From contig NZ_CP117452.1 in the NCBI RefSeq assembly GCF_030687895.1, positions 5,697,501-5,761,500 of the forward strand: a stretch of DNA of 64,000 nt, read 5' to 3'. The notes beneath the pieces are model-generated. The model was not told the origin of the DNA. It was given only the letters and a program-made list of their open reading frames with translations, and did not search any database. The translations under genes were made by a program, and so were the position numbers. Below, in pieces: positions 1-8,624 of the stretch. This stretch comes from Pseudomonas sp. FP198 (GTDB taxonomy: Bacteria; Pseudomonadota; Gammaproteobacteria; Pseudomonadales; Pseudomonadaceae). Position 1 is the first letter of the stretch. Each line of letters starts with the position of its first letter.

Positions 1-621
1 CGCCGGAGCACTCAGGCCCTTCCAGCCCTTCTCCAGCACGAAGCCTCGGATATCGCCGGCGTCGTCCTTCGCCCAAACGACAAACACATCCGCGATCGGA
101 CTGTTGGTGATCCACATCTTGCTGCCGGTCAAGCTGTAACCGCCTTCAACCTTGCGCGCCCGAGTGATCATCGCGCCCGGGTCGGAACCGTGGTTCGGCT
201 CGGTCAGGCCGAAGCAGCCTATCCATTCGCCTGAAGCGAGCTTCGGCAAATACTTCTGCTTCTGCGCCTCGGTGCCGAATTCGTTGATCGGCACCATGAC
301 CAGTGAGGACTGCACGCTCATCATCGACCGGTAGCCGGAGTCCACACGCTCCACTTCCCTGGCGATGAGGCCGTAGCTGACGTAATTCAGTCCGCTGCCG
401 CCGTACTGTTCGGGAATGGTGGCGCCCAGGAGGCCCACTTCCCCCATTTCACGAAAGATCGCCGGGTCAGTCTTTTCATGACGGAACGCCTCCAGTACGC
501 GCGGCGCCAGCTTCTGCTGAGCGAACTGCTCCGCAGTGTCGCGAATCATGCGTTCTTCTTCGGTGAGTTGCTGGTCCAGCAACAAGGGATCGATCCAGCT
601 GAAGCTCGCTTTACCGGCCAT
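1..621 (-). CDS. gcdH: Glutaryl-CoA dehydrogenase, 5' part (cut by window start)
   Basis: FAD-dependent acyl-CoA dehydrogenase that oxidatively decarboxylates glutaryl-CoA to crotonyl-CoA in lysine/glutarate catabolism, cytosolic. Only the first 207 codons are inside the window; the frame is open through base 1. The translation begins [20 protein letters not shown] and contains the acyl-CoA dehydrogenase N-terminal helical domain followed by the flavin-binding signature around [12 protein letters not shown] and the WITNSP segment of the middle beta domain. The start is the ATG at 619-621. It is divergent from the LysR gene at 779, the usual gcdH-gcdR arrangement in pseudomonads. The catalytic C-terminal domain is not visible. 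Confidence 0.93.
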   Translation of the reverse strand, partial: MAGKASFSWIDPLLLDQQLTEEERMIRDTAEQFAQQKLAPRVLEAFRHEKTDPAIFREMGEVGLLGATIPEQYGGSGLNYVSYGLIAREVERVDSGYRSMMSVQSSLVMVPINEFGTEAQKQKYLPKLASGEWIGCFGLTEPNHGSDPGAMITRARKVEGGYSLTGSKMWITNSPIADVFVVWAKDDAGDIRGFVLEKGWKGLSAPA

Positions 622-778
622 GAAAAAGTCCTCGCCAATCAAATGGAAAATCGTGGACTGATCCTAGGCCCGGTTTCCCACGAGAGCAAACGAGGATTCG
701 GCATGTTGTTGTGCTAATTTCTCACTCCGTAAACGCCATAGACCGCTGTTGCGCGGATAACGAGTGAGGCTTGCGTAT
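622..778. promoter_or_regulatory. Divergent gcdH/LysR promoter region
   Basis: A 157-base region between two divergent starts, where the LysR protein would be expected to bind. I could not pick out one convincing T-N11-A operator by eye, so the call rests on gene layout. Confidence 0.45.
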
Positions 779-1678
779 ATGCGTCGTAAAATCCCAAGCA
801 CCGCCGCCCTGATCAGCTTCGAGGCTGCCGCACGCCACGAAAGCTTCACCAAGGCGGCATTCGAGCTCTCTCTCACCCAAGGCGCTATCTGCCGCCAGAT
901 TGCCAGCCTGGAGGACTTCCTTGGCGTGGAACTTTTCCGACGCTCGAGACGCGGCGTCAAGCTGACTGAAGCGGGGCTTTCATATAGCCGTCGAATCGCC
1001 ACGCAACTGGATGCCGTCGAGCGCGATACCCTTTCAGTGATGGGGCACACCGGCGCGAACGTTATCGAACTCGCCGTTGTGCCCACCTTCGGCACTCAAT
1101 GGCTGCTGCCACGCCTCAAGGATTTCCAGCAGCAGCACCCTGAGGTGACGGTCAATCTCACCAACCGCACGCGCCCTTTCCTGTTCGCCGATACGGATTT
1201 CGATGCAGCCATCTACTTCGGCGACGCGGACTGGTCCGGTACCGAATCTCACAAATTAATGGGGGAACAGCCGTTGCCGGTATGCAGCCCCTCCTTGCTA
1301 GGCAACCGCAAAACTCTGACGCCAAAGGCAATCGCCGAGCTCCCCTTGCTCCAGCAGACAACCCGCCCATACGCGTGGCGCCAGTGGTTCAACTCACAAG
1401 ACTTGAATATCGCACGCGACCTGACAGGTCCGCGCTATGAACTATTCTCCATGCTTGCCCAAGCCGCCATGCACGATATGGGTGTTGCCTTGATCCCGCC
1501 CTTCTTGATCCAGCGCGAACTGGCGGAGAAGCGCCTGGTCATTGCCAACCCCAATGCCCTGTCGAGCCTCAAGGCGTATTACCTGATGATCCCGGAACGG
1601 AAGGTGGAATCGGCCTCGCTTCGGGCATTTCGCGATTGGCTGGTCACCGAAGCCAGAGACTATGATGTTGAAAATTAA
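779..1678 (+). CDS. gcdR: LysR-family regulator next to gcdH
   Basis: LysR-type transcription factor, 299 aa from the ATG at 779. A GTG 15 bases upstream (764) is in frame, but the MRRKIPSTAALISFEAAARH start fits the family. N-terminal winged helix-turn-helix at residues ~8-65 (SFTKAAFELSLTQGAICRQI), then a periplasmic-binding-like co-inducer domain from ~95 to the end, the standard LysR size. It is divergent from gcdH, so it most likely controls glutaryl-CoA dehydrogenase in response to a glutarate-pathway metabolite. The regulator type is secure; the specific target is inferred from context. Confidence 0.82.
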   Translation: MRRKIPSTAALISFEAAARHESFTKAAFELSLTQGAICRQIASLEDFLGVELFRRSRRGVKLTEAGLSYSRRIATQLDAVERDTLSVMGHTGANVIELAVVPTFGTQWLLPRLKDFQQQHPEVTVNLTNRTRPFLFADTDFDAAIYFGDADWSGTESHKLMGEQPLPVCSPSLLGNRKTLTPKAIAELPLLQQTTRPYAWRQWFNSQDLNIARDLTGPRYELFSMLAQAAMHDMGVALIPPFLIQRELAEKRLVIANPNALSSLKAYYLMIPERKVESASLRAFRDWLVTEARDYDVEN

Positions 1679-2109
1679 GGAAAAACCAGCCTCATAAAAT
1701 AAGTAGTAATACTATATTAAGCACTACAGATATAACTATTTGTCGCATTTTACCAAACTGTGATCATATCGGTACAAACGTCCTAGAACCGTTGAAGCAC
1801 GTGGCTTTAAGCCATATCGAGCGAGTCATATCGCTCCATTCATCTGACCGATACAAAAAGAATCATAATTGCCGTTATCCCTTGATTTATCTGGGTTTAA
1901 CGACCTTTACCTCGCCAGTTGCGACATTCGGTCACAGGGTGACTTGTAGTTATATTTACGTCACACGTCATAATCCCTTGAAGGGCTGAATATTCGCCTG
2001 CAAAATGCCGCGCCCCGCCTGGTCAGGCGGGATCGTGCTGATCGGCCGCCCCAGTCGCACCATCCGAAGTGCCTGGGTTTACTCAATAAGATCACGCAGG
2101 AGATTTGAC
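1679..2109. other. AT-rich non-coding leader upstream of pntAA
   Basis: 431 bases without a convincing gene and visibly AT-richer than its surroundings between 1680 and 2000. It holds the palindrome TGGCTTTAAGCCA at 1802-1814, an inverted repeat GAGCGA/TCGCTC at 1819-1836, and a 7-bp hairpin cccgcct/aggcggg with a 4-base loop at 2014-2031. The hairpin has no T-run, so it is more likely a 5' leader structure than a terminator. A 65-codon open frame at 1792-1989 has no ribosome-binding site and no recognisable protein. The pnt promoter should lie here. Confidence 0.5.
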
Positions 2110-3231
2110 GTGCACATTGGTGTTCCTCTCGAAACCCAGACGGGTGAAACACGGGTTGCTGCTACCCCGGAAACCATCAAGAAGCTGGTCGGCCAAGGCC
2201 ATAAAGTCACGGTTGAAAGCGGCGCCGGCGTCAAGGCCAGCGTTATCGACAGTGCCTATGAGGCAGCGGGCGCAACCATTGGCAGCGCCAGTGATGCATT
2301 CGGGGCGGAGCTGATTCTGAAGGTGGTTGCCCCCAGCGACAGCGAACTGACGCTGATCAAGAGCGGCACCGTTCTGGTGGGCATGCTCAACCCGTTCAAC
2401 AACGAAACCATCGCCAAGCTGGCCGAACGCGGCATCACCGCATTCGCCCTTGAGGCCGCGCCGCGTACCTCCCGCGCTCAAAGCCTGGACGTGCTGTCGT
2501 CTCAAGCGAATATCGCCGGCTATAAAGCCGTGTTGCTGGCCGCCCATCACTATCCGCGCTTCATGCCGATGCTGATGACCGCCGCAGGCACCGTGAAAGC
2601 GGCGCGCGTACTGATTCTCGGCGCGGGCGTGGCCGGGCTTCAGGCGATCGCCACGGCCAAGCGCCTGGGCGCTGTGATCGAGGCATCGGACGTGCGTCCT
2701 GCGGTGAAAGAGCAAATCGAATCCCTTGGGGCCAAGTTCGTCGACGTGCCTTACGAGACCGACGAAGAGCGTGAATGCGCCGTTGGCGTCGGTGGTTACG
2801 CCCGGCCCATGCCAGCCAGCTGGATGCAGCGCCAGGCCCAAGCCGTGCACGAGCGCGCCAAGCAGGCGGACATCGTCATCACCACCGCATTGATTCCGGG
2901 CCGCAAGGCACCGACTTTGCTGAGCGCCGAAACCGTCGCGCAGATGAAACCGGGCTCGGTGGTCATCGACCTCGCAGCAGCACAGGGCGGTAACTGTCCG
3001 CTGACCGTGGCCGATCAGGTGGTGGTCGAAAACGGCGTGACCATTTGCGGCCCGACCAACCTGGCCGGGGAAGTCGCTGCCGACGCTTCGGCGCTGTACG
3101 CCCGCAACCTGCTGGACTTCCTGAAGCTGGTCTTCACCAAGGAAGGTCAGTTCGACGTGAACCTGGAAGACGACATCGTCGCCGCGTGCCTGATGTGCCG
3201 CGACGGCCAAGTCATCCGCAAAAACGCCTAA
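2110..3231 (+). CDS. pntAA: NAD(P) transhydrogenase subunit alpha part 1 (dI, NAD-binding)
   Basis: Soluble NAD(H)-binding domain I of the proton-translocating transhydrogenase, which passes hydride between NADH and NADP+ using the proton gradient. 373 aa from the GTG at 2110, preceded by AGGAG at 2098-2102; the frame is open further upstream to 2005, but that extension lacks homology. Alanine dehydrogenase/PNT N-terminal domain at residues 1-135 (start MHIGVPLETQTGETRVAATP), then the Rossmann domain with GAGVAG at 171-176 and the acidic ribose-binding residue in EASDVRP (D194). First gene of a three-gene operon; pntAB begins 15 bases downstream. The split alpha subunit (AA/AB) is normal in Pseudomonas. 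Confidence 0.96.
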   Translation: MHIGVPLETQTGETRVAATPETIKKLVGQGHKVTVESGAGVKASVIDSAYEAAGATIGSASDAFGAELILKVVAPSDSELTLIKSGTVLVGMLNPFNNETIAKLAERGITAFALEAAPRTSRAQSLDVLSSQANIAGYKAVLLAAHHYPRFMPMLMTAAGTVKAARVLILGAGVAGLQAIATAKRLGAVIEASDVRPAVKEQIESLGAKFVDVPYETDEERECAVGVGGYARPMPASWMQRQAQAVHERAKQADIVITTALIPGRKAPTLLSAETVAQMKPGSVVIDLAAAQGGNCPLTVADQVVVENGVTICGPTNLAGEVAADASALYARNLLDFLKLVFTKEGQFDVNLEDDIVAACLMCRDGQVIRKNA

Positions 3232-3246
3232 GCAGGGATTCAGACA

Positions 3247-3570
3247 ATGGAAGAGCTTATCTCCCCCGGTATCTACAACCTGATCATCTTCGTGCTGGCG
3301 ATTTATGTCGGTTACCACGTGGTCTGGAATGTTACACCCGCGCTGCACACGCCGTTGATGGCAGTGACCAACGCCATCTCGGCAATCGTGATCGTCGGCG
3401 CCATGCTCGCCGCCGCATTGACCGTCACGCCGCTGGGCAAGACCATGGGCACCCTCGCCGTGGCCCTGGCCGCGGTCAACGTGTTCGGTGGCTTCCTGGT
3501 GACGCGCCGCATGCTTGAGATGTTCAAGAAAAAAGCCCCGAAAGCCGTAAAAGAAGAGGCGCCCAAGTAA
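3247..3570 (+). CDS. pntAB: NAD(P) transhydrogenase subunit alpha part 2 (membrane)
   Basis: Small membrane half of the alpha subunit, 107 aa. Three hydrophobic helices (residues ~10-30, ~40-60, ~66-85) form part of the proton channel in the inner membrane; the C-terminus is a Lys-rich cytoplasmic tail ([16 protein letters not shown]). It lies between pntAA and pntB. Its TAA shares one base with the ATG of pntB, which suggests translational coupling. Length and hydrophobic pattern match the PntAB family. Confidence 0.95.
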   Translation: MEELISPGIYNLIIFVLAIYVGYHVVWNVTPALHTPLMAVTNAISAIVIVGAMLAAALTVTPLGKTMGTLAVALAAVNVFGGFLVTRRMLEMFKKKAPKAVKEEAPK

Positions 3571-5006
3571 TGAGCATGAACCTGGTAACGACGCTCTACC
3601 TGATTGCGTCGATCTGTTTCATCCAGGCCCTCAAAGGCCTTTCGCATCCCACCACCTCCCGCCGAGGCAACCTGTTCGGCATGCTCGGCATGGCGCTGGC
3701 GGTGCTCACTACCGTGGGTCTCATCTATAAGCTGGGCGCTGAACTAGCAACAGCCGGCATCGGCTATGTGATCGTCGGCCTGCTGGTTGGCGGTACCGCC
3801 GGCTCGATCATGGCCAAGCGCGTCGAGATGACCAAGATGCCGGAGCTGGTAGCGTTCATGCACAGCATGATCGGCCTGGCGGCGGTGTTCATTGCCATCG
3901 CCGCGGTAGTCGAACCGCAATCGCTGGGTATCGTCAAGCAACTGGGCGATTCGATTCCGGCCGGTAACCGTCTGGAGCTGTTCCTCGGCGCGGCCATCGG
4001 TGCAATCACCTTCTCCGGTTCGGTAATCGCTTTCGGCAAGTTGTCGGGCAAGTACAAGTTCCGCCTGTTCCAGGGCGCACCGGTACAGTTTGGTGGCCAG
4101 CACAAGCTCAACCTGATCCTGGGCCTGGCAACGCTGGGCCTGGGCCTGACCTTCATGTTCACCGGCAACCTCGGCGCGTTCGCCTTGATGTTGGCCTTGG
4201 CCTTCGTGCTGGGTGTGCTGATCATCATCCCGATCGGCGGCGCGGACATGCCGGTGGTGGTCTCGATGCTCAACAGCTATTCCGGCTGGGCCGCAGCGGG
4301 GATCGGCTTCTCGCTGAACAACTCGATGCTGATCATTGCCGGCTCCCTGGTGGGTTCGAGCGGTGCGATCCTGTCTTACATCATGTGCAAGGCGATGAAC
4401 CGTTCGTTCTTCAACGTGCTGCTCGGTGGCTTCGGCAACGCCGCAGATGCGGCTGGCCCGGCAGGCTCGAAAGAAGCCCGTCCGGTGAAATCCGGTTCGG
4501 CAGATGACGCGACCTTCCTGCTGACCAACGCCGACACCGTGATCATCGTGCCGGGCTACGGCCTGGCGGTGGCCCGGGCGCAGCATGCGTTGAAAGAGCT
4601 GACCGAGAAGCTGACGCACCATGGCGTGACCGTCAAATATGCGATCCACCCGGTGGCCGGTCGCATGCCCGGGCACATGAACGTCCTGCTGGCCGAGGCC
4701 GAAGTGCCTTACGACCAGGTATTCGAGATGGAGGACATCAACTCCGAGTTCGGCCAGGCCGACGTGGTGCTGGTGCTGGGCGCCAACGATGTGGTCAACC
4801 CGGCGGCGAAGAACGATCCGAAATCGCCGATTGCCGGCATGCCCATCCTCGAAGCCTTCAAGGCCAAGACCATCATCGTCAACAAGCGCTCGATGGCCAG
4901 CGGTTATGCCGGCCTGGACAACGAGCTGTTCTACCTCGACAAGACCATGATGGTGTTCGGCGACGCCAAGAAGGTCATTGAGGACATGGTCAAGGCCGTG
5001 GAATAA
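3570..5006 (+). CDS. pntB: NAD(P) transhydrogenase subunit beta
   Basis: Beta subunit, 478 aa: about eight or nine inner-membrane helices in residues ~1-270 and a cytoplasmic NADP(H)-binding domain III in the last ~170 residues, with the atypical nucleotide loop GYGLAV at ~329-334 and the downstream GANDVVNPAA and KRSMASGYAG motifs typical of dIII. The ATG overlaps the stop of pntAB by one base. The full length matches the family. The gene ends 18 bases before a strong hairpin terminator, so pntAA-pntAB-pntB is a closed operon. Confidence 0.97.
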   Translation: MSMNLVTTLYLIASICFIQALKGLSHPTTSRRGNLFGMLGMALAVLTTVGLIYKLGAELATAGIGYVIVGLLVGGTAGSIMAKRVEMTKMPELVAFMHSMIGLAAVFIAIAAVVEPQSLGIVKQLGDSIPAGNRLELFLGAAIGAITFSGSVIAFGKLSGKYKFRLFQGAPVQFGGQHKLNLILGLATLGLGLTFMFTGNLGAFALMLALAFVLGVLIIIPIGGADMPVVVSMLNSYSGWAAAGIGFSLNNSMLIIAGSLVGSSGAILSYIMCKAMNRSFFNVLLGGFGNAADAAGPAGSKEARPVKSGSADDATFLLTNADTVIIVPGYGLAVARAQHALKELTEKLTHHGVTVKYAIHPVAGRMPGHMNVLLAEAEVPYDQVFEMEDINSEFGQADVVLVLGANDVVNPAAKNDPKSPIAGMPILEAFKAKTIIVNKRSMASGYAGLDNELFYLDKTMMVFGDAKKVIEDMVKAVE

Positions 5007-5024
5007 GCTCAGCAGTGTTATCAC

Positions 5025-5050
5025 AACGCCCCGACTTGTCGGGGCGTTTT
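5025..5050 (+). terminator. Rho-independent terminator of the pnt operon
   Basis: Perfect 11-bp stem aacgccccgac (5025-5035) / gtcggggcgtt (5038-5048) running into TTTT, 18 bases after the pntB stop. Confidence 0.92.
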
Positions 5051-5203
5051 GATTTGTATCAAGGCAGAAAGTTACCGATACGGTAATGATGTTTTGCCTG
5101 AAACGCCCGCAATAGACGCCTCAAATGCGACTTTTGTAGCGGGTCGGGCACGGCGCGAATTCTCTACACTGCGCATCCTGCTTCCTGCCCGAGACAACCA
5201 TCC

Positions 5204-6697
5204 ATGTACCGTGACCGCATCCGCCTGCCTTCGTTGTTGGACAAAGTGATGAGCGCTGCCGAGGCAGCCTTGCTGATTGAGGACGGGATGACCGTTGGCA
5301 TGAGTGGCTTCACCCGCGCCGGAGAAGCCAAGGCGGTACCTCACGCACTGGCCGAACGGGCCAAGCTCGTGCCGCTGAAAATCAGCCTGATGACCGGAGC
5401 GAGCCTGGGCAACGATCTCGACAAGGAGCTCACCGAGGCAGGCGTGCTGGCGCGACGCATGCCGTTCCAGGTGGACAGCACCCTGCGCAAGGCCATCAAC
5501 GCTGGCGAGGTCATGTTCATCGACCAGCATCTATCGGAGACCGTTGAACAGATGCGCAACGCGCAGCTCAAGCTGCCCGATATCGCCGTGATCGAAGCCG
5601 TGGCCATTACCGAACAAGGTCATATCGTGCCCACCACATCAGTGGGCAATTCGGCCAGCTTTGCGATTTTCGCCAGACAAGTGATCGTCGAGATCAATAT
5701 GGCCCACAACCCGAATCTGGAAGGGCTCCACGACATCTATATCCCGAGCTACCGCCCAACCCGCACGCCCATTCCCCTGGTGAAGGTCGAGGACCGCATC
5801 GGTAGCCCTGCCATTCCAATCCCCGCGGAAAAAATTGCCGCCATTGTCATCACCCATCAAGCGGACTCACCCTCCACCGTCCTGCCACCTGACAGCGATA
5901 CACAGGCTATTGCCGATCACCTGGTCGATTTTTTCAAGCAAGAGGTTGCAGCCGGACGGATGACCAACAAGCTCGGCCCCTTGCAGGCTGGAATCGGTAA
6001 TATCGCCAACGCCGTGATGTGCGGCTTGATCGATTCCCCGTTCGAAGAACTGACCATGTATTCCGAGGTGCTGCAAGACTCGACCTTCGACCTGATCGAT
6101 GCCGGCAAGCTGAGTTTCGCTTCTGGCAGTTCGATTACCTTGTCAGCTCGACGCAATGCCGATGTCTTCGGCAACCTGGAAAGGTACAAGGACAAATTGG
6201 TCCTGCGCCCGCAGGAAATCTCCAACCATCCAGAAGTTGTGCGCCGCCTGGGCATCATCGGCATCAACACAGCGTTGGAATTCGATCTGTACGGCAACGT
6301 CAACTCAACCCATGTGTGCGGCACGCGGATGATGAACGGCATTGGCGGATCGGGCGACTTCGCCCGGAATGCGCACCTGGCGGTGTTCGTTACCAAGTCC
6401 ATCGCCAAGAGCGGTGCCATTTCCAGCGTCGTGCCGATGGTCAGCCATGTGGACCATACCGAGCACGACGTCGACATCCTGGTAACAGAGATCGGCCTGG
6501 CCGACCTGCGGGGGCTCGCACCACGGGAGCGAGCGAGGGTCATCATCGACAACTGTGTACACCCTATCTATCGCCAGGCGCTCGGCGACTATTTTGAAGC
6601 CGCTTGTAAGCTGGGCGGACATACGCCGCATATCCTTAAGGATGCACTCAGTTGGCACCTCAACCTTGAGGAAACCGGACGCATGTTGGCGATTTGA
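5204..6697 (+). CDS. Acetyl-CoA hydrolase/CoA-transferase (Ach1 family)
   Basis: Family I CoA-transferase fold, 497 aa, cytosolic. Members labelled acetyl-CoA hydrolase usually work as succinyl-CoA:acetate (or propionate) CoA-transferases. Two related alpha/beta domains are visible, with the oxyanion-forming motif GIGNIANAV at 263-271 and MYSEVLQDS around 285-293; E288 is the expected glutamate that forms the acyl-glutamyl-CoA intermediate. The C-terminus has the VVPMVSHVDHTEHDVD and VTEIGLADLRGL signatures. It stands alone between the pnt terminator and a non-coding region, so substrate preference cannot be read from context. The start at the ATG at 5204 gives the usual N-terminus. Confidence 0.9.
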   Translation: MYRDRIRLPSLLDKVMSAAEAALLIEDGMTVGMSGFTRAGEAKAVPHALAERAKLVPLKISLMTGASLGNDLDKELTEAGVLARRMPFQVDSTLRKAINAGEVMFIDQHLSETVEQMRNAQLKLPDIAVIEAVAITEQGHIVPTTSVGNSASFAIFARQVIVEINMAHNPNLEGLHDIYIPSYRPTRTPIPLVKVEDRIGSPAIPIPAEKIAAIVITHQADSPSTVLPPDSDTQAIADHLVDFFKQEVAAGRMTNKLGPLQAGIGNIANAVMCGLIDSPFEELTMYSEVLQDSTFDLIDAGKLSFASGSSITLSARRNADVFGNLERYKDKLVLRPQEISNHPEVVRRLGIIGINTALEFDLYGNVNSTHVCGTRMMNGIGGSGDFARNAHLAVFVTKSIAKSGAISSVVPMVSHVDHTEHDVDILVTEIGLADLRGLAPRERARVIIDNCVHPIYRQALGDYFEAACKLGGHTPHILKDALSWHLNLEETGRMLAI

Positions 6698-7016
6698 TAC
6701 AGCTGGCCTAGCGATACAGCAATAACAGTTTCGGTGAATGCATACGGCAGGGGTAGTTATTGTATAAAACTGTACTACTGTACCGGTTATTTCTTACACC
6801 CCATTCCTACAAAACGGGGAATAACAGCATAAAATGCACCCAAATTGTGCAGACAGGTACAGTTGCCTCAATATAGACCAGTACACCGCTCTTTAACAGT
6901 TAACTGGTCTCTCACAATACAGGTGAACTGTATCTAGAGAGACTGGCCAAACGAGAGGATCATGGGCACCAGTCAAACCACTACCTGATCCCGCCACAAG
7001 CGGAAGGATGTCAACC
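6698..7016. promoter_or_regulatory. Intergenic region with repeated ACTGTAC half-sites upstream of the DUF1127 gene
   Basis: About 320 bases with no gene, AT-rich, and full of one short motif in both orientations: GATACAGC at 6696-6703 and 6713-6720, ACTGTAC at 6769-6775 and 6777-6783 (8-base period), GGTACAGT at 6856-6863, and an inverted repeat ATACAG-gtgaa-CTGTAT at 6917-6933. Spaced direct and inverted CTGTA(C/T) half-sites resemble operators of MocR/GntR-type regulators; the regulator is not in the window. The promoter of the DUF1127 gene should lie here. Confidence 0.55.
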
Positions 7017-7232
7017 ATGGAACGTACACTCAGTTCCGAGCTGTTTTTCGAAGACAAAGCTGAAAAAAACCAGGCTTCCCTGCCTCTTCGCGTTATCGCC
7101 AATCTGATGTTGTGGCAGCGCCGCATTGCCAGCCGCCATCAACTGGCTCGTCTGGATTCGCGTTTGCTGGCTGACGCCGGTATCAGCGAAGCACAACGCT
7201 ACGAAGAGCTGAGCAAGCCGTTCTGGCGCTAA
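7017..7232 (+). CDS. DUF1127 (YjiS-like) small protein
   Basis: 71-aa protein with the DUF1127 core in its second half: WQRRIASRHQLARLDSRLL followed by ADAGISEAQ. Such small Arg-rich proteins are common in proteobacteria and have been linked in some species to RNA turnover or metabolic control; no biochemical role can be read here. I prefer the ATG at 7017 over the one at 7008, because GGAAGG (7002-7007) touches the first ATG but sits nine bases from the second. A hairpin terminator follows. Confidence 0.85.
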   Translation: MERTLSSELFFEDKAEKNQASLPLRVIANLMLWQRRIASRHQLARLDSRLLADAGISEAQRYEELSKPFWR

Positions 7233-7288
7233 CTCAGCGTCGCTGGCCCTGACCCACCGGGTCCATCGCCAGCATCGAATTGAATAAA

Positions 7289-7322
7289 CGAGACCCGTCG
7301 TGGGAAACCACGACGGGTCTCG
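7289..7322 (+). terminator. Hairpin terminator after the DUF1127 gene
   Basis: Perfect 15-bp stem cgagacccgtcgtgg / ccacgacgggtctcg closed by a GAAA tetraloop, followed by a weak T-tract (tcgttta). Confidence 0.8.
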
Positions 7323-7542
7323 TCGTTTATGGGTCTAGGTTGCAATTTGCTGGAATAGAACAGTTTTAATTTTTTCAAGAGCAACAAGTACAGTTTAAAC
7401 TGCTCGTCTTATTATTGTTCTGTAGCTGTCAGCCGCCGCGTTCTGTCCTAATATCGATCCTGACGTGGCGAAGCGAGTCGAATCTGCGTCTCTTCCTTCC
7501 AGCTACACGCACCGGCATCCTTCATCATCAAGGAGTTACATC
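7323..7542. promoter_or_regulatory. Upstream region of the DUF2388 operon with a CAGTTTAAACTG palindrome
   Basis: 220 AT-rich bases between the terminator and the first DUF2388 gene. It holds the perfect 12-bp palindrome CAGTTTAAACTG at 7391-7402, preceded by AAGTA so that it also reads GTACAGTTTAAACTG, plus gaacagtttt at 7368-7377. The half-sites echo those at 6769-6933 and may be bound by the same factor. A good ribosome-binding site (aaggag) precedes 7543. Confidence 0.5.
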
Positions 7543-7860
7543 ATGATCCGTCTTCGCCTGCTCAGCACCGCTGTCCTGCTGGCTGTCGCCGCCCATTCCA
7601 ACGCCAGCAGCTTTATCGTCACGACTGACTCCATCGTCGGCGCACTAAAAGCCACTTCCGACGTAACCTCCGACGCCACCTCTTCACTGCGGGACAACAA
7701 AATTGTTCAAGCTGCCCGTGATGATGCCGCCAGCTTCGTGGCTAGCGAAGGCGCCATCCGTGGCGTGAAGCTGGAAAGCGCGTTGGATTTCATTCGCCAG
7801 CAGGCTCCGCAGCTCAACGCCACCGATGCGCAGTTGGCACAGGCCATCCTGGTTATTTGA
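7543..7860 (+). CDS. DUF2388 exported protein, copy 1
   Basis: 105 aa from the ATG at 7543, behind AAGGAG. A Sec signal peptide covers residues 1-21 or so (MIRLRLLSTAVLLAVAAHSNA), leaving an ~84-residue periplasmic domain. The DUF2388 signature is clear: a serine/threonine-rich segment, SLRDNKIVQAARDDAASFVA, an IRG element, and the ending AQLAQAILVI. First of three tandem paralogues followed by a DUF4105 gene. I know of no established function for DUF2388. The open frame extends upstream to 7465, but that part is non-coding. Confidence 0.85.
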   Translation: MIRLRLLSTAVLLAVAAHSNASSFIVTTDSIVGALKATSDVTSDATSSLRDNKIVQAARDDAASFVASEGAIRGVKLESALDFIRQQAPQLNATDAQLAQAILVI

Positions 7861-7966
7861 TGCAACATGAAACATCGGGCACCCAGAGGTGCTCCGATGT
7901 TTCAGCACTGGCTCTGGCCCGCCGGTTTGCGCTAGCCTTCAGGCTCGCCAACCACTGTCGAGTCCC

Positions 7967-8272
7967 ATGCGTTTTCCAAATCTGTACCGAGCCTTTTTCT
8001 TCGCAGCTTTCTGCTGGTCTGTTCCGGCCCAAGCCCTTGACGTGTCCACCCAACAGCTGGTGGCCAGCGCTTATGCCACAAGCCTCGTGACCTCGGCGCC
8101 CTTCGACAATAAACTGGTCGTCGCCGCTCGCGATGACGCCGCAACATTCATTGCCAGCGATGGACAGTTGCGAGGCGCACAGTTGGAATCGGCCTTGGCT
8201 TACCTGCGCCGGAGCCAGCCAAAACTTCACGCCAGCGACCTTGAACTGGCACAGGCAATTCTCGTCCAATAG
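7967..8272 (+). CDS. DUF2388 exported protein, copy 2
   Basis: 101 aa from the ATG at 7967; the longer frame from 7889 lacks family support. A signal peptide ends near AQA (PAQALDVST). It shares with its neighbours the core DNKLVVAARDDAATFIAS, the following RGA element and the LELAQAILVQ C-terminus, but its Ser/Thr-rich region is shorter. It starts 106 bases after copy 1 and ends 31 bases before copy 3, so co-transcription is likely. Confidence 0.8.
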   Translation: MRFPNLYRAFFFAAFCWSVPAQALDVSTQQLVASAYATSLVTSAPFDNKLVVAARDDAATFIASDGQLRGAQLESALAYLRRSQPKLHASDLELAQAILVQ

Positions 8273-8303
8273 CTATCTGTATTTTTCTTTTCGGAGTCGT
8301 TCC

Positions 8304-8624
8304 ATGCGTAGCCCGCTGATTGCTGCCGCCCTTGGCCTGCTGGTGTTGGCCGATGTGGCCCAGGCACATACCTTGGTAGCCACCAGTAACATCATCGTTC
8401 GCGCTTCCCAGCGCTCGATCGATTTCACCTCTGACACCACTACCTCCATCCGTGATTCGAAAATCGTCCGTGAAGCACATGATGACGCGGCTAGCTTCGT
8501 CGCCAGCAACGGCGAAATACGTGGCGCTCATCTCGAGGCCGCTTTCGAAACCTTGCGTACCCGCGTACCGGAAGCTCGCGACGCCAGTGATCAGGTTCTC
8601 GCCGAAGCCATCCTCGCATTGTGA
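8304..8624 (+). CDS. DUF2388 exported protein, copy 3
   Basis: 106 aa, signal peptide to about residue 21 (LLVLADVAQA), then the DUF2388 core RDSKIVREAHDDAASFVAS and the C-terminal VLAEAILAL. TCGGAG lies a few bases upstream of the ATG at 8304. The stop overlaps the GTG of the DUF4105 gene in a GTGA junction (8621-8624), so the two genes are translationally coupled. That coupling is the best evidence that DUF2388 and DUF4105 proteins act together here. Confidence 0.84.
   Translation: MRSPLIAAALGLLVLADVAQAHTLVATSNIIVRASQRSIDFTSDTTTSIRDSKIVREAHDDAASFVASNGEIRGAHLEAAFETLRTRVPEARDASDQVLAEAILAL

Noticed and set aside
1792..1989. 65-codon open frame in the pnt leader
   Set aside because: No Shine-Dalgarno sequence, no recognisable protein features, AT-rich non-coding look.
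2092..3348. 418-codon open frame antisense to pntAA (similar cases at 3744-5024, 11480-12733, 40758-42098 and 56962-58326)
   Set aside because: All are opposite-strand shadows of well-recognised genes (pntAA, pntB, trpB, rhs, pstA/pstC) with improbable composition.
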